30,939 nt of DNA from Prevotellaceae bacterium UBA4361 (GCA_002393575.1 DGSN01000037.1:114100-145038); one strand, 5' to 3'. Counted from the first letter of the stretch, positions 14,248 to 22,885 are shown. Notes: generated by a model from the letters alone, not told the origin. Made by a program: numbers and translations.

Positions 14248-17200
14248 TCACCTCGGGCAGACTTCCTGCATGAAGATGGCATCGAGGGTCCAGGTGGCAG
14301 CATCGTTAGTGCTTTGCACAGGAGCGGTGGTGCCACCTTGTCGTTCGAAGCGGAGGAGGTCGGACCAAGCGGTGTTGATGTGTTCGTCTGAAGGTAGCAA
14401 CCAACCTGCGTAGGCTGAGAGACGAGGAATGAGGAAACGGTTGTTGGAGATTTCGAGGGCTTTGCGCTTGTAGTCGCGGGCATGGGTGAGCCAAGTGCGG
14501 TTCCATTCGGGGAGGTCAATCATTCCCATCATTTCGTTCATCACTTCGAATCCGCCCATGATAGTGAGAAGGTGGTTGGTGTTTTGCATGGCGGTGTCAC
14601 ATTCGTTGGTGATGATGCCTGTGGCTGGGTCGTAGCCCAGTGCTTTCGGTCCGCTGAAGATGCCGTGGCGCAAGGCTGCGATGCTCTTCATGCCAGCTAC
14701 GATTTTGTCGCGATACTTCACGTTCTTCGTGCGTTCCCATTCCGTCATCCAGTTAGCGGCGTATGCCAGCCAGTCGGGACCGATGCGTAGGCGGGCTGGG
14801 GCAGTGCAAGGGAAGAGTCCGCGTGGTTGAGCCAGTCGCATGGGGTCGAGTGTGTAGAGCTTTTGGTCGGCATCGCGAACTTCGCGCATGAGGTCTCCAC
14901 AGCGTTCGTCGGCTGTGAGATAGTAGTAGAAGCGGTTCCAAACAGCCTGACTGATGCGTGCTTCCTTGGCTCCGCAACCCCAATGCGACACATTGTGGCG
15001 CGAACCGAGCATGTTGTTGGCTCCAGCATGATAGACATCCACTTCGCCTGTGTGTCGTGTCATTGCCTCCGCCATGCGCCACATTCCTGCATCGCCTGTG
15101 CGGAGGAAATCGTACCAGAAGAGCATGTTGCTTGCCAGTTCGGTATTGTCCCAGGCATAGCCTCCCACGTCATAACGCCAGTCGCCTCGCGCTGCATCGA
15201 ATTGGTGCATCACGTCGCCATAGTTCCAGAAACCATACCATCCGTAGCGTTCCACGGCATCTTGGTAATAATCGGAAATGTGCTTGAGTCGTGCTTCAAT
15301 CTTCTGTGCTGTCGGGGTGGAGTAGTCGGGCAGACTCCAGATGCCGAAGGCGCGTTTGCGATGGAGATATTCAGGTGTGCAAACCAACTGCTGCGGACTT
15401 TGCATCTGTTGAGCGATGTTGGCAAAAGCGGAGTCGTTGGGGCATGAGTCCATCACTCGCACTCGGAGCACGCTGGTGCGAGCCACTCCGTAGGCAGTGC
15501 TCATGCCTTCCTGCACATCTTCGTAGGCTGCATCGAGCGTATGGGCAATGCTGTCGTAATGGGCAAGGTTCATGGGTTCTGCTTCGGGGCTCCACAACCA
15601 CGCCGTGGCTTCGGCTGCGTTGCTCCGTGCATGGCGGATTTCGAGTGTGGAAGGATAGCTCTGCCAGAAGTCTTTCAGTGCAATTGCCATGCCTCCGCTC
15701 ACGTCGCCTACCCACATCGTGCCATCGGCTCGCTGTCCTTCTTTCGTGCCAATCCAAGGGGAAAGTTCCGTGGCTGCCTTGCGGATGGAGAAACCGTTGG
15801 GCGAGAGTTGCGAGAGTCGGTACTTGTCCCACGAGGCAATCTTCTCTATCATGTTTCTGCTCGTTGGGTCGAATTCCGCCATGTCGGGCAGTTTTGTTTG
15901 TTGCACTTGCAGGCGTTCGGCATCACTTCCATTCCAACGGATGAGCCGACGTGCTGCTAATGGTTGCACGGATTCCGTCCAGTTGTCGAGACGGATGTGG
16001 CGGTTGTAGTTGTTTTCACGGAAAGGCACATCGAAACTGATACCTACCGAACTGATGCGTCGCTCGGCTGAGAGGGAATCCACCACGAAGGTGTGTACCC
16101 ACTTCATTTCGTCGCTGCCAGCATAGACGTAGAGTCGGACGACGAACGGAAGCATTTGCTCGTTGGATGCGACGTGCCAACCACAGATTTTCACGACACA
16201 ACTCACGTCGCCTTGTCGTTCCACCACAGCACTATCCACATGGCTCACACCACTAATGCGCTCTGAGCGATAACTGTCGGCATCACCCTCCATGTTGTCA
16301 TAGGAGCAGCGCAAACGTGCTTCTCCCCCGATTCTTTTTCCATTCATCACGATGCTATCCACCAGTGCCTTTCCCTGTTTCGGAATGAATATCTGATACG
16401 TTCCAGCATCAATCTTGATTTGTTTGTTTCCATCAGAAACTTTGATGGCTTTGTGCTTGTTTGTGGCAGTTCGTTGGTTCGTTTTCGTTAAATACAGCTT
16501 CCTTTGCGGAGCAACAGCAGCAAAGGCTTGCCACTTCACAGAGCCATCGGGCCACCAGGCAAGAGTCCATGTGTCCTTACTGATGTCGTTCCCTTTCGTG
16601 TCTTTCAGCGAAAACGATGTCTTTTCCGTCACTTCCCCTTTTGAGAATGGTACGCCAAAGGTGGTTGGAGAAACGTGAAGCGTGGAGTGAGGAGAGTGAA
16701 AAGTGAAAGGTGAAAAGTGAAAAGTGCCATCCGGATGGTTGTTTTCATTAAGATTATGAATCCAGTTCAGTTCGATGGGCTGTTCGTCGGGATTCACGGC
16801 TTCGTACTTGAAATGGCAGAATTGCGTATGCGACAAGGTGGTGCGGAAACCGAACCATCCTTCCGTGAGCGGCTGAGGGTCGCAATAGTTCACAAGGCAT
16901 TCGCCATCCATCCAGTATTTCACTCTACCATCCTTGCATTCAAGGCGAATATGATACCAATGGTTGGGTTTGAGCAGATGTGCCTCGTCCGTGTATTCCT
17001 TCAGAATGGCAGGACGAAAGGCTGCGTCCTCCACACCCCTTGCATCGCCCGTGTACCGACGGAAACGTGTCGTCTTGTTGTAGTTGCCTCCGAAGCCCAA
17101 GTAGTAGAGTTGCAGCTGGTAGGTGTTGACAAATTTACCTCCTCGTTCTTTCATGCGGGCAAACACGTCCTTTGCCTTCGGGTCGCTTGCCATCCAGAAA

Positions 17201-17466
17201 CAATTCAAGTCGCTCAGGCGGTTCCATTCCTCCGTTCTTTCGTTCTCCACCACAACCCTTGCGTTGTATTCAATCACCACGTTTCCCTTCATCTTTTCCC
17301 TCCACCACAGCGTCGTGCCTTGCGGAGAAACAATGTCTGCCGTGTCCCCTCGCCAACTGACCACAGTCTGTGGACTTTCCGCTTCAATCCTCCAATGGGA
17401 TTTCTGAGCAAAAAGCAATACCGAAGTCAACAAATACACGCCGATGAACACAAATAGCCTTTTCAT
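14248..17466 (-). CDS. PL26-like exo-rhamnogalacturonan lyase with N-terminal DUF6250-like domain
   Basis: A 1072-residue secreted protein that probably cleaves the rhamnogalacturonan-I backbone of pectin. The signal peptide ends near FAQ (19-21). Residues 25-225 look like a DUF6250-type concanavalin-like domain (HWYHIRLECKDGRVKYWMDG at 169-188, then GWFGFRTTLSHTQFCHFKYE). From about 265 the layout matches the PcRGLX/YetA group: a beta domain (WWPDGSVKWQAFAA), a long (alpha/alpha) barrel with many W/Y/H motifs (NYGDVMHQFDAARGDWRYDV, YHAGANNMLGSRHNVSHWGC) and a helical C-terminus. Residues 248-267 (TFHFSPFTFHSPHSTLHVSP) come from a family C repeat in the linker between the domains. Family and substrate are assigned by pattern only. 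Confidence 0.78.
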   Translation of the reverse strand: MKRLFVFIGVYLLTSVLLFAQKSHWRIEAESPQTVVSWRGDTADIVSPQGTTLWWREKMKGNVVIEYNARVVVENERTEEWNRLSDLNCFWMASDPKAKDVFARMKERGGKFVNTYQLQLYYLGFGGNYNKTTRFRRYTGDARGVEDAAFRPAILKEYTDEAHLLKPNHWYHIRLECKDGRVKYWMDGECLVNYCDPQPLTEGWFGFRTTLSHTQFCHFKYEAVNPDEQPIELNWIHNLNENNHPDGTFHFSPFTFHSPHSTLHVSPTTFGVPFSKGEVTEKTSFSLKDTKGNDISKDTWTLAWWPDGSVKWQAFAAVAPQRKLYLTKTNQRTATNKHKAIKVSDGNKQIKIDAGTYQIFIPKQGKALVDSIVMNGKRIGGEARLRCSYDNMEGDADSYRSERISGVSHVDSAVVERQGDVSCVVKICGWHVASNEQMLPFVVRLYVYAGSDEMKWVHTFVVDSLSAERRISSVGISFDVPFRENNYNRHIRLDNWTESVQPLAARRLIRWNGSDAERLQVQQTKLPDMAEFDPTSRNMIEKIASWDKYRLSQLSPNGFSIRKAATELSPWIGTKEGQRADGTMWVGDVSGGMAIALKDFWQSYPSTLEIRHARSNAAEATAWLWSPEAEPMNLAHYDSIAHTLDAAYEDVQEGMSTAYGVARTSVLRVRVMDSCPNDSAFANIAQQMQSPQQLVCTPEYLHRKRAFGIWSLPDYSTPTAQKIEARLKHISDYYQDAVERYGWYGFWNYGDVMHQFDAARGDWRYDVGGYAWDNTELASNMLFWYDFLRTGDAGMWRMAEAMTRHTGEVDVYHAGANNMLGSRHNVSHWGCGAKEARISQAVWNRFYYYLTADERCGDLMREVRDADQKLYTLDPMRLAQPRGLFPCTAPARLRIGPDWLAYAANWMTEWERTKNVKYRDKIVAGMKSIAALRHGIFSGPKALGYDPATGIITNECDTAMQNTNHLLTIMGGFEVMNEMMGMIDLPEWNRTWLTHARDYKRKALEISNNRFLIPRLSAYAGWLLPSDEHINTAWSDLLRFERQGGTTAPVQSTNDAATWTLDAIFMQEVCPR
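16681..16728. repeat. Family C repeat inside the lyase gene
   Basis: Plus strand reads GTGGAGTGAGGAGAGTGAAA, then AGTGAAAGGTGAAAAGTGAA, the same units as at 5651-5800. It is in frame and keeps the gene open. Confidence 0.8.
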
Positions 17467-17517
17467 TTTTCATTCTTCTTTTTTACGCAAACGATAACCA
17501 CCATTTTGTTTTTATGG

Positions 17518-17826
17518 TAATTTACGTCTAATTCACGACAATTTGCATTAAAATAAAAAACATGAATTTCCGTGAATTATCCGTGAATTTCCATAAAATT
17601 ATGTTCTCTTCATAAAATAATTTACGAAAAATTCACGGTCAATTCACGACCATTCGCGTTAAAATAAAAAACATGAATTTCCGTGAATTACCCGTAAATT
17701 TTCATGAAATTATGTTCTCTTTCATAAAATAATTTACGAAAAATTCACGGTCAATTCACGACAATTCGCGTTAAAATATGAAACATGAATTACCATGAAT
17801 TACCCGTGAATTTCCATGAATTTTCG
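17518..17826. repeat. Tandem repeat, about 111-bp unit, 2.7 copies
   Basis: AATTCACGACAATTTGC at 17530 recurs as AATTCACGACCATTCGC at 17641 and AATTCACGACAATTCGC at 17753, a period of 111-112 bp. Each unit also has ACATGAATTTCCGTGAATTA and TTATGTTCTCTTTCATAAAA. ATTCACGG and CCGTGAAT occur in both directions, so each unit can fold. It fills the 366-base gap between the lyase and phosphatase genes, with no ORF. Confidence 0.9.
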
Positions 17827-17832
17827 TTCCTG

Positions 17833-19179
17833 TTAATTCTCCTTGTCGATGGCTTCGAAACGCTCAATCTTGTCCACGTAGTATTTGCGGAGGTCGCTCC
17901 ACTTATAATAAGGATAAGAGTCGGTTGGCACCGGCAGCGTCTGTTCGCGCTCGTTGAGCAGAGCCTTCACGAGGATGTCGCCAGCCTTGCCCTTCTTCGG
18001 ACGATAGAAGATGAGCTGAATGTTGCAACCCATTGGGAAGATGTTGTAGTTGCGCCACACCTCGTCGAGCTTGCCCAAGTCCTCCACCACGGCACCGCTA
18101 TTGCCCAGTTCGAGCAGGCAGGCGAGTGGCATCACACACACCTCGTGCCCGAATCGCAGGGTGGCTTGCGTCTGCGTCACCGTGTCGGCAGTGGCGATGA
18201 TGTTCTTCAGCAAGTTCTTCTGGCTGAAAGGCATCATGGAGTTGGTTTGAGGAGCAGCACCATAACCCAAGTACCAGTCGATGTTGCGGATGCGCCATTG
18301 GTCGTAACATTCCTCGGCGGTGAAGAGAGAAAGCAAGTCGTAGTTCTTCACGTCGAGTCCTGGGATGCGACCTTTCTCACATTCGAAGTCGTGGCTCTGC
18401 ATGTTGGCAGCCACATCGAAGAGGTTGCGCATGAACGAGCCTCCACCCTTCAGCGAGTCAGCCACCCATTGAGGGTCATTGAACATGAGCGAGCAGATGC
18501 GCTCAGGGTGCGTGTAGTCACGTCTGTATGGCTCCAGATATTTCCAGCGTCCGTTTCCGCTGCGGCGCACTTCGCCACGCCAAGGCTGGTTCAGATAGTA
18601 TTGCAGCGATTCGCTCACGTCGTTGTGGATGCGTGCAGTAGGGTTGGCTGCATTCAGTTCCTCACATTCAGCAGTCATCGACAGGATGCAGCGGATGACC
18701 ACCGTGGAGCGTGCGTCGATAGGCACATTCTTCTTCAGGAAAATCTCTGGGAAGTGCTGTGCCATGCGCTTGCCGATGCCGTGGTGCTGACGTTCTCCCA
18801 CCACGGTGAGGTCGCCCATGCGTCCCTTGGCAGAGGCAAACACCTTTTGCAGTTTCTCCAGCGTTTCCTCGCCGAGCGCAGTGATTTTTCCCTCTTTCTT
18901 GGCTTTCAGCAACGGGTTGATACATCCCGTGTAGTCGCCATCGCCCAAGAGCCATCGCGAGCCGTGCCGTCCGTAGTGAGTCAGGTAGTAAGGCTCGTAA
19001 CCCTTTGGTGCCTTGGTGAGAGTTTCAGGAGCAGGGTAGTTGTCGTAGTCGAGATAGTTGCTTCCCGAAAGGAAACGGTTCTCAGCGATTTCTTCTCGTG
19101 CCGACTTCTCATACTTGGTCTGTGCCGACAATCCGAACGCCACTAAGCAGCATCCGATGGTTAAAAGGATTTTTTTCAT
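17833..19179 (-). CDS. Histidine-type acid phosphatase (clade 2, phytase/MINPP-like), secreted
   Basis: The 448-residue protein has a signal peptide (1-20, ending LSAQ) and probably releases phosphate from organic phosphates such as inositol phosphates in the periplasm or outside. The catalytic RHG motif is at 71-73 in THYGRHGSRW. Here H72 forms the phosphohistidine, with R75 nearby, and a distal arginine is expected in DARSTVVIRC (155-164). The proton-donor region is RFGHE (342-346) with H345-E346, the HE variant instead of HD. MINPP-like enzymes also depart from HD, which supports but does not prove a phytate role. Length fits clade 2. It is transcribed alone from a promoter near 19350. Confidence 0.85.
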   Translation of the reverse strand: MKKILLTIGCCLVAFGLSAQTKYEKSAREEIAENRFLSGSNYLDYDNYPAPETLTKAPKGYEPYYLTHYGRHGSRWLLGDGDYTGCINPLLKAKKEGKITALGEETLEKLQKVFASAKGRMGDLTVVGERQHHGIGKRMAQHFPEIFLKKNVPIDARSTVVIRCILSMTAECEELNAANPTARIHNDVSESLQYYLNQPWRGEVRRSGNGRWKYLEPYRRDYTHPERICSLMFNDPQWVADSLKGGGSFMRNLFDVAANMQSHDFECEKGRIPGLDVKNYDLLSLFTAEECYDQWRIRNIDWYLGYGAAPQTNSMMPFSQKNLLKNIIATADTVTQTQATLRFGHEVCVMPLACLLELGNSGAVVEDLGKLDEVWRNYNIFPMGCNIQLIFYRPKKGKAGDILVKALLNEREQTLPVPTDSYPYYKWSDLRKYYVDKIERFEAIDKEN

Positions 19180-19190
19180 GTAGGGATGGT

Positions 19191-19332
19191 AAGTTAAAAG
19201 TTAATAGTTAAAAGTTAAAAATTAAAAATGAACCTTAACCCTAACCTTAACCTTAACCGCCGTCCGGATGGATAGTTATGGTTATGGTTATCGTTATGGT
19301 TGGAATTTTTAACTTTTAATTTTTAATTTTTC
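19191..19332. repeat. Family G inverted repeat with telomere-like CCTTAA arms
   Basis: AAGTTAAAAGTTAATAGTTA and AAAATTAAAAATGAACC, then ACCCTAACCTTAACCTTAAC, a centre CCGTCCGGATGG, then GTTATGGTTATGGTTATCGT and TTTTTAACTTTTAATTTTTA. The two sides are imperfect inverted copies. It lies in the leader of the phosphatase gene. Confidence 0.8.
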
Positions 19333-19344
19333 GAAGTTTCGTGA

Positions 19345-19374
19345 CAAAGATACGAAAAAAAGGATAGACGGAAA
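19345..19374 (-). promoter_or_regulatory. Promoter for the histidine phosphatase gene
   Basis: On the minus strand TTTC (19371-19374), an 18-base gap, then TATCTTTG (19345-19352). The leader would be about 160 bases and include repeat G. Confidence 0.55.
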
Positions 19375-19390
19375 GTGTTTCGTCTGATTT

Positions 19391-19472
19391 TTTGAACGTT
19401 CAAACGAACTTTGTTGAGCGTTCGTTGCATTTCGAACGAACGTTCATACGGATTGCAACGAAGGTTCGAAGG
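19391..19472. repeat. GAACGTTC palindrome cluster
   Basis: A perfect 14-bp palindrome TTTGAACGTTCAAA (19391-19404) is followed by GAGCGTTCGTTGCATTTCGA, ACGAACGTTC and TTGCAACGAAGGTTCGAAGG. Several half-sites CGAAC/GTTCG occur in both directions. It lies upstream of the phosphatase promoter and may be a folded repeat or an operator. Confidence 0.6.
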
Positions 19473-19548
19473 AAAAGTGAATCAACAAATTTGTTTTTTT
19501 GTCAACAAATGAACACAAATAAGGCACAAATAAGTGAAAAATGAAAAG

Positions 19549-19642
19549 GAGACTCCTAAAGAACCTTTAGCTCAGCGAAGCCAAATGAACTAAATGTGCA
19601 AAATTTTAAATTTTGCCGATTTCGCTGATTTCTTTAGGAGAC
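19549..19642. repeat. Family D inverted repeat, copy 2
   Basis: Begins GAGACTCCTAAAGAAC and ends TTTCTTTAGGAGAC, with AGCGAA and TTCGCT also pairing inside. It ends just upstream of the TonB receptor promoter. An ATG inside it at 19594 opens the receptor frame but lies before the promoter. Confidence 0.8.
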
Positions 19643-19644
19643 TT

Positions 19645-19675
19645 TTTCGCCTTCATAAAATTTTGTGTAATTTTG
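19645..19675 (+). promoter_or_regulatory. Promoter for the TonB receptor operon
   Basis: TTTC at 19645-19648, 19 bases, then TAATTTTG at 19668-19675 followed by CA. The start of transcription would be near 19682, only about 11 bases before the ATG at 19693. Confidence 0.6.
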
Positions 19676-19692
19676 CAGGGTTTTACGAAAAA

Positions 19693-21789
19693 ATGACCAT
19701 GAAATCAAAAATAGAACGATATGTCGTTGCAGCCGTGGCTGCCACGCTCGGCTTGTCGGCATCGGCACAGACGAAGAGCGAGTTCCGCGATTCGGTGCAG
19801 ATTGACGAAGTGGAGGTGGTGGCTCATTCGGCACAGCAGCGCAGAAACAACGTGCAGATTGGAGCCGAGACGATTGACGTGGAGGAACTGACCAAGATGC
19901 CTTCCCTCTTCGGCGAGAAAGACCTGATTCGTTCGCTCCAGCTGCTCCCAGGCGTGAAGAGCGAGAGCGACATCTCGACCGGCTATCAGGTGCGAGGCGG
20001 CACATCGTCGCAAAACCTCGTGTTTTTCGATGAGGCACCCGTCTATAACGTGGGGCACGCAATGGGCTTGTTCTCGCCATTCAACGAAGACGTGATTCAG
20101 AGCGGAACGCTCTACAAGGGCTTGATACCTCCCCGTCTCGGCGGTGCCACATCGTCGATACTCGACGTGAACGGACGCGAGGGTAGTCACGACCGCTTCC
20201 AGGGACACTTCGGCATTGGTCTGCTCTTGGCACGAGGTGAAATCGAAGCACCTCTGGGCAAGGACAAGGGCTCGTTTCTCGTGGCAGCTCGCCGCTCCTA
20301 CATCGACCTGTTCTTCAAACCTATCAAGAAGTATCGCAACAACGACCTGAACTTCTACGACATCAATGCCCGTTTGGACTATCGTCCGAATGCACAGAAC
20401 CGACTCACGCTGTCGCTCTTCACGGGGCGCGACAATATCGGCGTGGAAGACTTGTTGGGCATGAAGTGGGGCAACAAGAACGCCACGCTGCGATGGATGT
20501 ACTCGTCGAAGCACGACGTGTATTCCACACTCTCGCTCATCTATTCCAATTTCGACACCGACATGAGCTACGACGGCGCTGGCATGTCGCAAGCATTCAA
20601 GGGATTCATCCGTCAGGGAGGACTGAAAGAGAACATCCACATCGACCGTCCACACCATCGTTGGGACATCGGTGTGCAGTCGTTGCTGATTGACTTGAAG
20701 TCGGGTGAGCAGACCATCCAGGCTGAGTATTACGCCCGAGAGAAACGCCGTGGCTGGACGAACGACGCATGGATTGGCGACGTGTGGAGTCCTCGCGAGT
20801 CGCTGTCCATCTCCTTCGGACTGCGAGCCAACTTGTTCTCTGTGCTCGGCGGCTCACCCTATTACGACATCGACGCCGACGGCAACATCACGAAAGTCTA
20901 TGACTACGGCAGCAAGGAATTTGTGAAGACCTACTTCAACCTGGAACCTCGCGTGAGCATGAACTGGTTGATGAACGAGCAGTGGAGCATGAAGCTCGGC
21001 TACAGTCGCACCGCCCAGCACATACAGGCTGTGCGCAGTCAGGCGGTGTCAACACCTATCGACCGCTACACCTTCACCTCCAACATCTTCAAGCCTCTCT
21101 TGGCAGACCAAGTAAGCCTCGGCTTCTTCTGGCTGAAGGACGACAAGACCTACGATGCCAGCGCGGAAATCTACTACAAGGACCTGAAGAACGTGCTCGA
21201 CTACAAGGACGGACTCGATGCCACTTCCCAAATCGAGATGGAGCGCATTCTGCTGGCAGGCAAAGGTCGTGCTTACGGACTCGAACTGATGGCTCGCAAG
21301 AATGCAGGACGCTTGCAGGGATGGCTGTCGTACACACTTTCGTGGAGCAAGAACAAGATTGAAGGCATCAACGACAATGAATGGTACACGGCTGGCAACG
21401 ACCGCCGCCACGACATCACGCTGGTGGGCATCTTTAAGCTCAACAAGCGCTGGACACTCACGGGAACGTGGAACTTCAACACGGGACAGGCACTCACTGC
21501 CCCTAACTCCATGTACAAGTTGATGGACGGAACCACCTTCTTCTACTACAACGAGCGCAACAGCTACCGAATGCCTGCCTATCATCGGCTCGACCTCAGT
21601 GCTGCCTACACCAAGAAGATGAAGAAGACGACACAGTCGTGGTCGTTCGACATTTTCAACGTCTATAACCACTTCAATCCCTTCATGGTAATCTTTGAGC
21701 AGGACGACACACGTTCCAATGGTATCAAGGCAACGCAATACTCTCTTCTTGGCATCGTGCCATCCGTTTCTTTCTCACTAAACTTTTGA
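19693..21789 (+). CDS. TonB-dependent outer-membrane receptor
   Basis: Start 19693 (or 19699) is chosen because the promoter lies just before it and because a good signal peptide follows (MKSKIERYVVAAVAATLGLS, cut after SASAQ). The plug domain spans about 37-160: VQIDEVEVVAHSA, then LLPGVKSESDISTGYQVRGG and YKGLIPPRLGGATSSILDVN. A beta barrel follows and ends in the aromatic SFSLNF. At 698 residues it is short and lacks the N-terminal carboxypeptidase-like domain seen in SusC proteins. The DUF4249 lipoprotein gene lies 87 bases downstream, a pairing common in Bacteroidetes. The transported substrate is unknown; no SusD is present. The gene is GC-richer than the intergenic DNA around it. Confidence 0.9.
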   Translation: MTMKSKIERYVVAAVAATLGLSASAQTKSEFRDSVQIDEVEVVAHSAQQRRNNVQIGAETIDVEELTKMPSLFGEKDLIRSLQLLPGVKSESDISTGYQVRGGTSSQNLVFFDEAPVYNVGHAMGLFSPFNEDVIQSGTLYKGLIPPRLGGATSSILDVNGREGSHDRFQGHFGIGLLLARGEIEAPLGKDKGSFLVAARRSYIDLFFKPIKKYRNNDLNFYDINARLDYRPNAQNRLTLSLFTGRDNIGVEDLLGMKWGNKNATLRWMYSSKHDVYSTLSLIYSNFDTDMSYDGAGMSQAFKGFIRQGGLKENIHIDRPHHRWDIGVQSLLIDLKSGEQTIQAEYYAREKRRGWTNDAWIGDVWSPRESLSISFGLRANLFSVLGGSPYYDIDADGNITKVYDYGSKEFVKTYFNLEPRVSMNWLMNEQWSMKLGYSRTAQHIQAVRSQAVSTPIDRYTFTSNIFKPLLADQVSLGFFWLKDDKTYDASAEIYYKDLKNVLDYKDGLDATSQIEMERILLAGKGRAYGLELMARKNAGRLQGWLSYTLSWSKNKIEGINDNEWYTAGNDRRHDITLVGIFKLNKRWTLTGTWNFNTGQALTAPNSMYKLMDGTTFFYYNERNSYRMPAYHRLDLSAAYTKKMKKTTQSWSFDIFNVYNHFNPFMVIFEQDDTRSNGIKATQYSLLGIVPSVSFSLNF

Positions 21790-21792
21790 AAA

Positions 21793-21863
21793 ATCTCCTA
21801 AAGAAATGTACAAAATAGACTTAAGAAAAATTTAGTACATTTAGTATATTTCTTCAGGAGACT
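21793..21863. repeat. Family D inverted repeat, copy 3
   Basis: ATCTCCTAAAGAAATGTACA at the start and ATTTCTTCAGGAGACT at the end. It lies between the receptor stop codon and the DUF4249 gene and could fold in the operon mRNA. Confidence 0.85.
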
Positions 21864-21876
21864 AAATTAATAAAAT

Positions 21877-22770
21877 ATGAAAACGAAAATACATTGGCTA
21901 CGCCGAGCTAAAGGTTCATCATCCTTCGTTTCTGTATTATTTTTCACTTTTCACTTTTCACTTTTCACTTACCTGTCTTCCTGTTCCAAGGAGCTGGATG
22001 TGGATTATCAGGACGTGGAGCCTAAGTACGTGGTCGAAGGAACCATCAACGAAGACAGTTGCTTGGTCATTCTTTCGCAAACCAGCAACCTGAGCGGAAG
22101 CACAGCCCAACTGCCGATGGACGATGCCGTTGTGACGGTCACACTGCCCGATGGCAGCACACAGCAACTCAAGCGTTTGGCTGGAAACCGTTTCTCTGCA
22201 CCGATTCATGCCGAGGCAGGAAAAACCTATGGACTGAAAGTGGAAGTGGCAGGCAAGACATTCACCTCGCAGTCCACCATGCAGAAACCTCCCTACCTCT
22301 ATCGCTGCTATGTCAACTGGCAGAACGTGGCAACCGTCAAGATGCTCGTGTCGCGATTTGTGGTGAGGGACGACTCCACGATGGAAAACTTCTACTACTG
22401 CCACATCTACCGCGCCAACAAGAGCTATGCCTGGGACGTGGCAAACGACCGCTGGGCAAGTGCCACTCATGCCATCAACTACCCCGTGGCTTTCGTCAGC
22501 GAAGATGTCATCAACGACGACAAACCCGAGGATGCCGACAAGGTGCTGCACGTGGGCGACACGCTCCACTTCCATGTGCGCTCCATCGACAAGGCTGCGT
22601 TCGACTACTTCTACGCTCTCCACCAGAACGGTTCCAAAGCCATCAATCCCAAGAGTAACATCCAGGGAGGTTGCTACGGCTATTTCTCAGCCTATTCCGA
22701 ACGACGCATGGCAGTGGTCATCCCCCAGGAACTGATGGACGACAAGGAATTCAAGGCTAACAATTTATGA
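21877..22770 (+). CDS. DUF4249 lipoprotein, partner of the TonB receptor
   Basis: The 297-residue protein has a lipoprotein signal with the lipobox LSSC, lipidated cysteine C36. The mature part shows DUF4249 features: KELDVDYQDVEPKYVVEGTI, LVILSQTSNLSGS, DAVVTVTLPDGSTQQLKRLA and AEAGKTYGLKVEVAGKTFTS. Paired proteins of this type are thought to sit on the outer membrane and aid the receptor, but their ligand is not known. The hydrophobic core of the signal peptide (FFTFHFSLFTYL) is encoded by four TTTTCACTT units of family C repeat. Transcription probably ends at the hairpin at 22886-22931. Confidence 0.8.
   Translation: MKTKIHWLRRAKGSSSFVSVLFFTFHFSLFTYLSSCSKELDVDYQDVEPKYVVEGTINEDSCLVILSQTSNLSGSTAQLPMDDAVVTVTLPDGSTQQLKRLAGNRFSAPIHAEAGKTYGLKVEVAGKTFTSQSTMQKPPYLYRCYVNWQNVATVKMLVSRFVVRDDSTMENFYYCHIYRANKSYAWDVANDRWASATHAINYPVAFVSEDVINDDKPEDADKVLHVGDTLHFHVRSIDKAAFDYFYALHQNGSKAINPKSNIQGGCYGYFSAYSERRMAVVIPQELMDDKEFKANNL
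21941..21970. repeat. Family C repeat encoding a signal-peptide core
   Basis: TTTTCACTTTTCACTTTTCA continued to a total of about 3.3 nine-base units, translated FTFHFSLFT within the lipoprotein signal. Confidence 0.85.
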
Positions 22771-22784
22771 AAACGAAAAATGTA

Positions 22785-22844
22785 GAATGAAGAATTAAGA
22801 AAGTCTTTATTCAGCCGATATGATGAGTTGTTTCATTCTTCATG
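22785..22844. repeat. Family A short inverted repeat, copy 3
   Basis: AATGAAGAATTAAGAAAG facing TTTCATTCTTCAT, with a centre (TTTATTCAGCCGATATGATG) unlike the other copies. Confidence 0.65.
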
Positions 22845-22885
22845 TAGTAATCGTTTAAAAGCAACTTGGTACTTTTTATTTTAGG

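Noticed and set aside
17518..17826. Possible CRISPR array
   Set aside because: The unit is about 111 bp and repeats throughout without unique spacers; no cas genes are present.
17785..19146. 453-codon plus-strand ORF opposite the histidine phosphatase
   Set aside because: Exact antisense of a gene with signal peptide, RHG and HE motifs. Its own product has no recognisable domain and is a codon-bias shadow.
19594..19692. Upstream ATG for the TonB receptor
   Set aside because: It adds 33 residues encoded by repeat D2 and lies before the promoter at 19645-19675; the signal peptide starts at 19693.
19705..20658. 317-codon minus-strand ORF
   Set aside because: Antisense of the TonB receptor plug and barrel, which are well supported.
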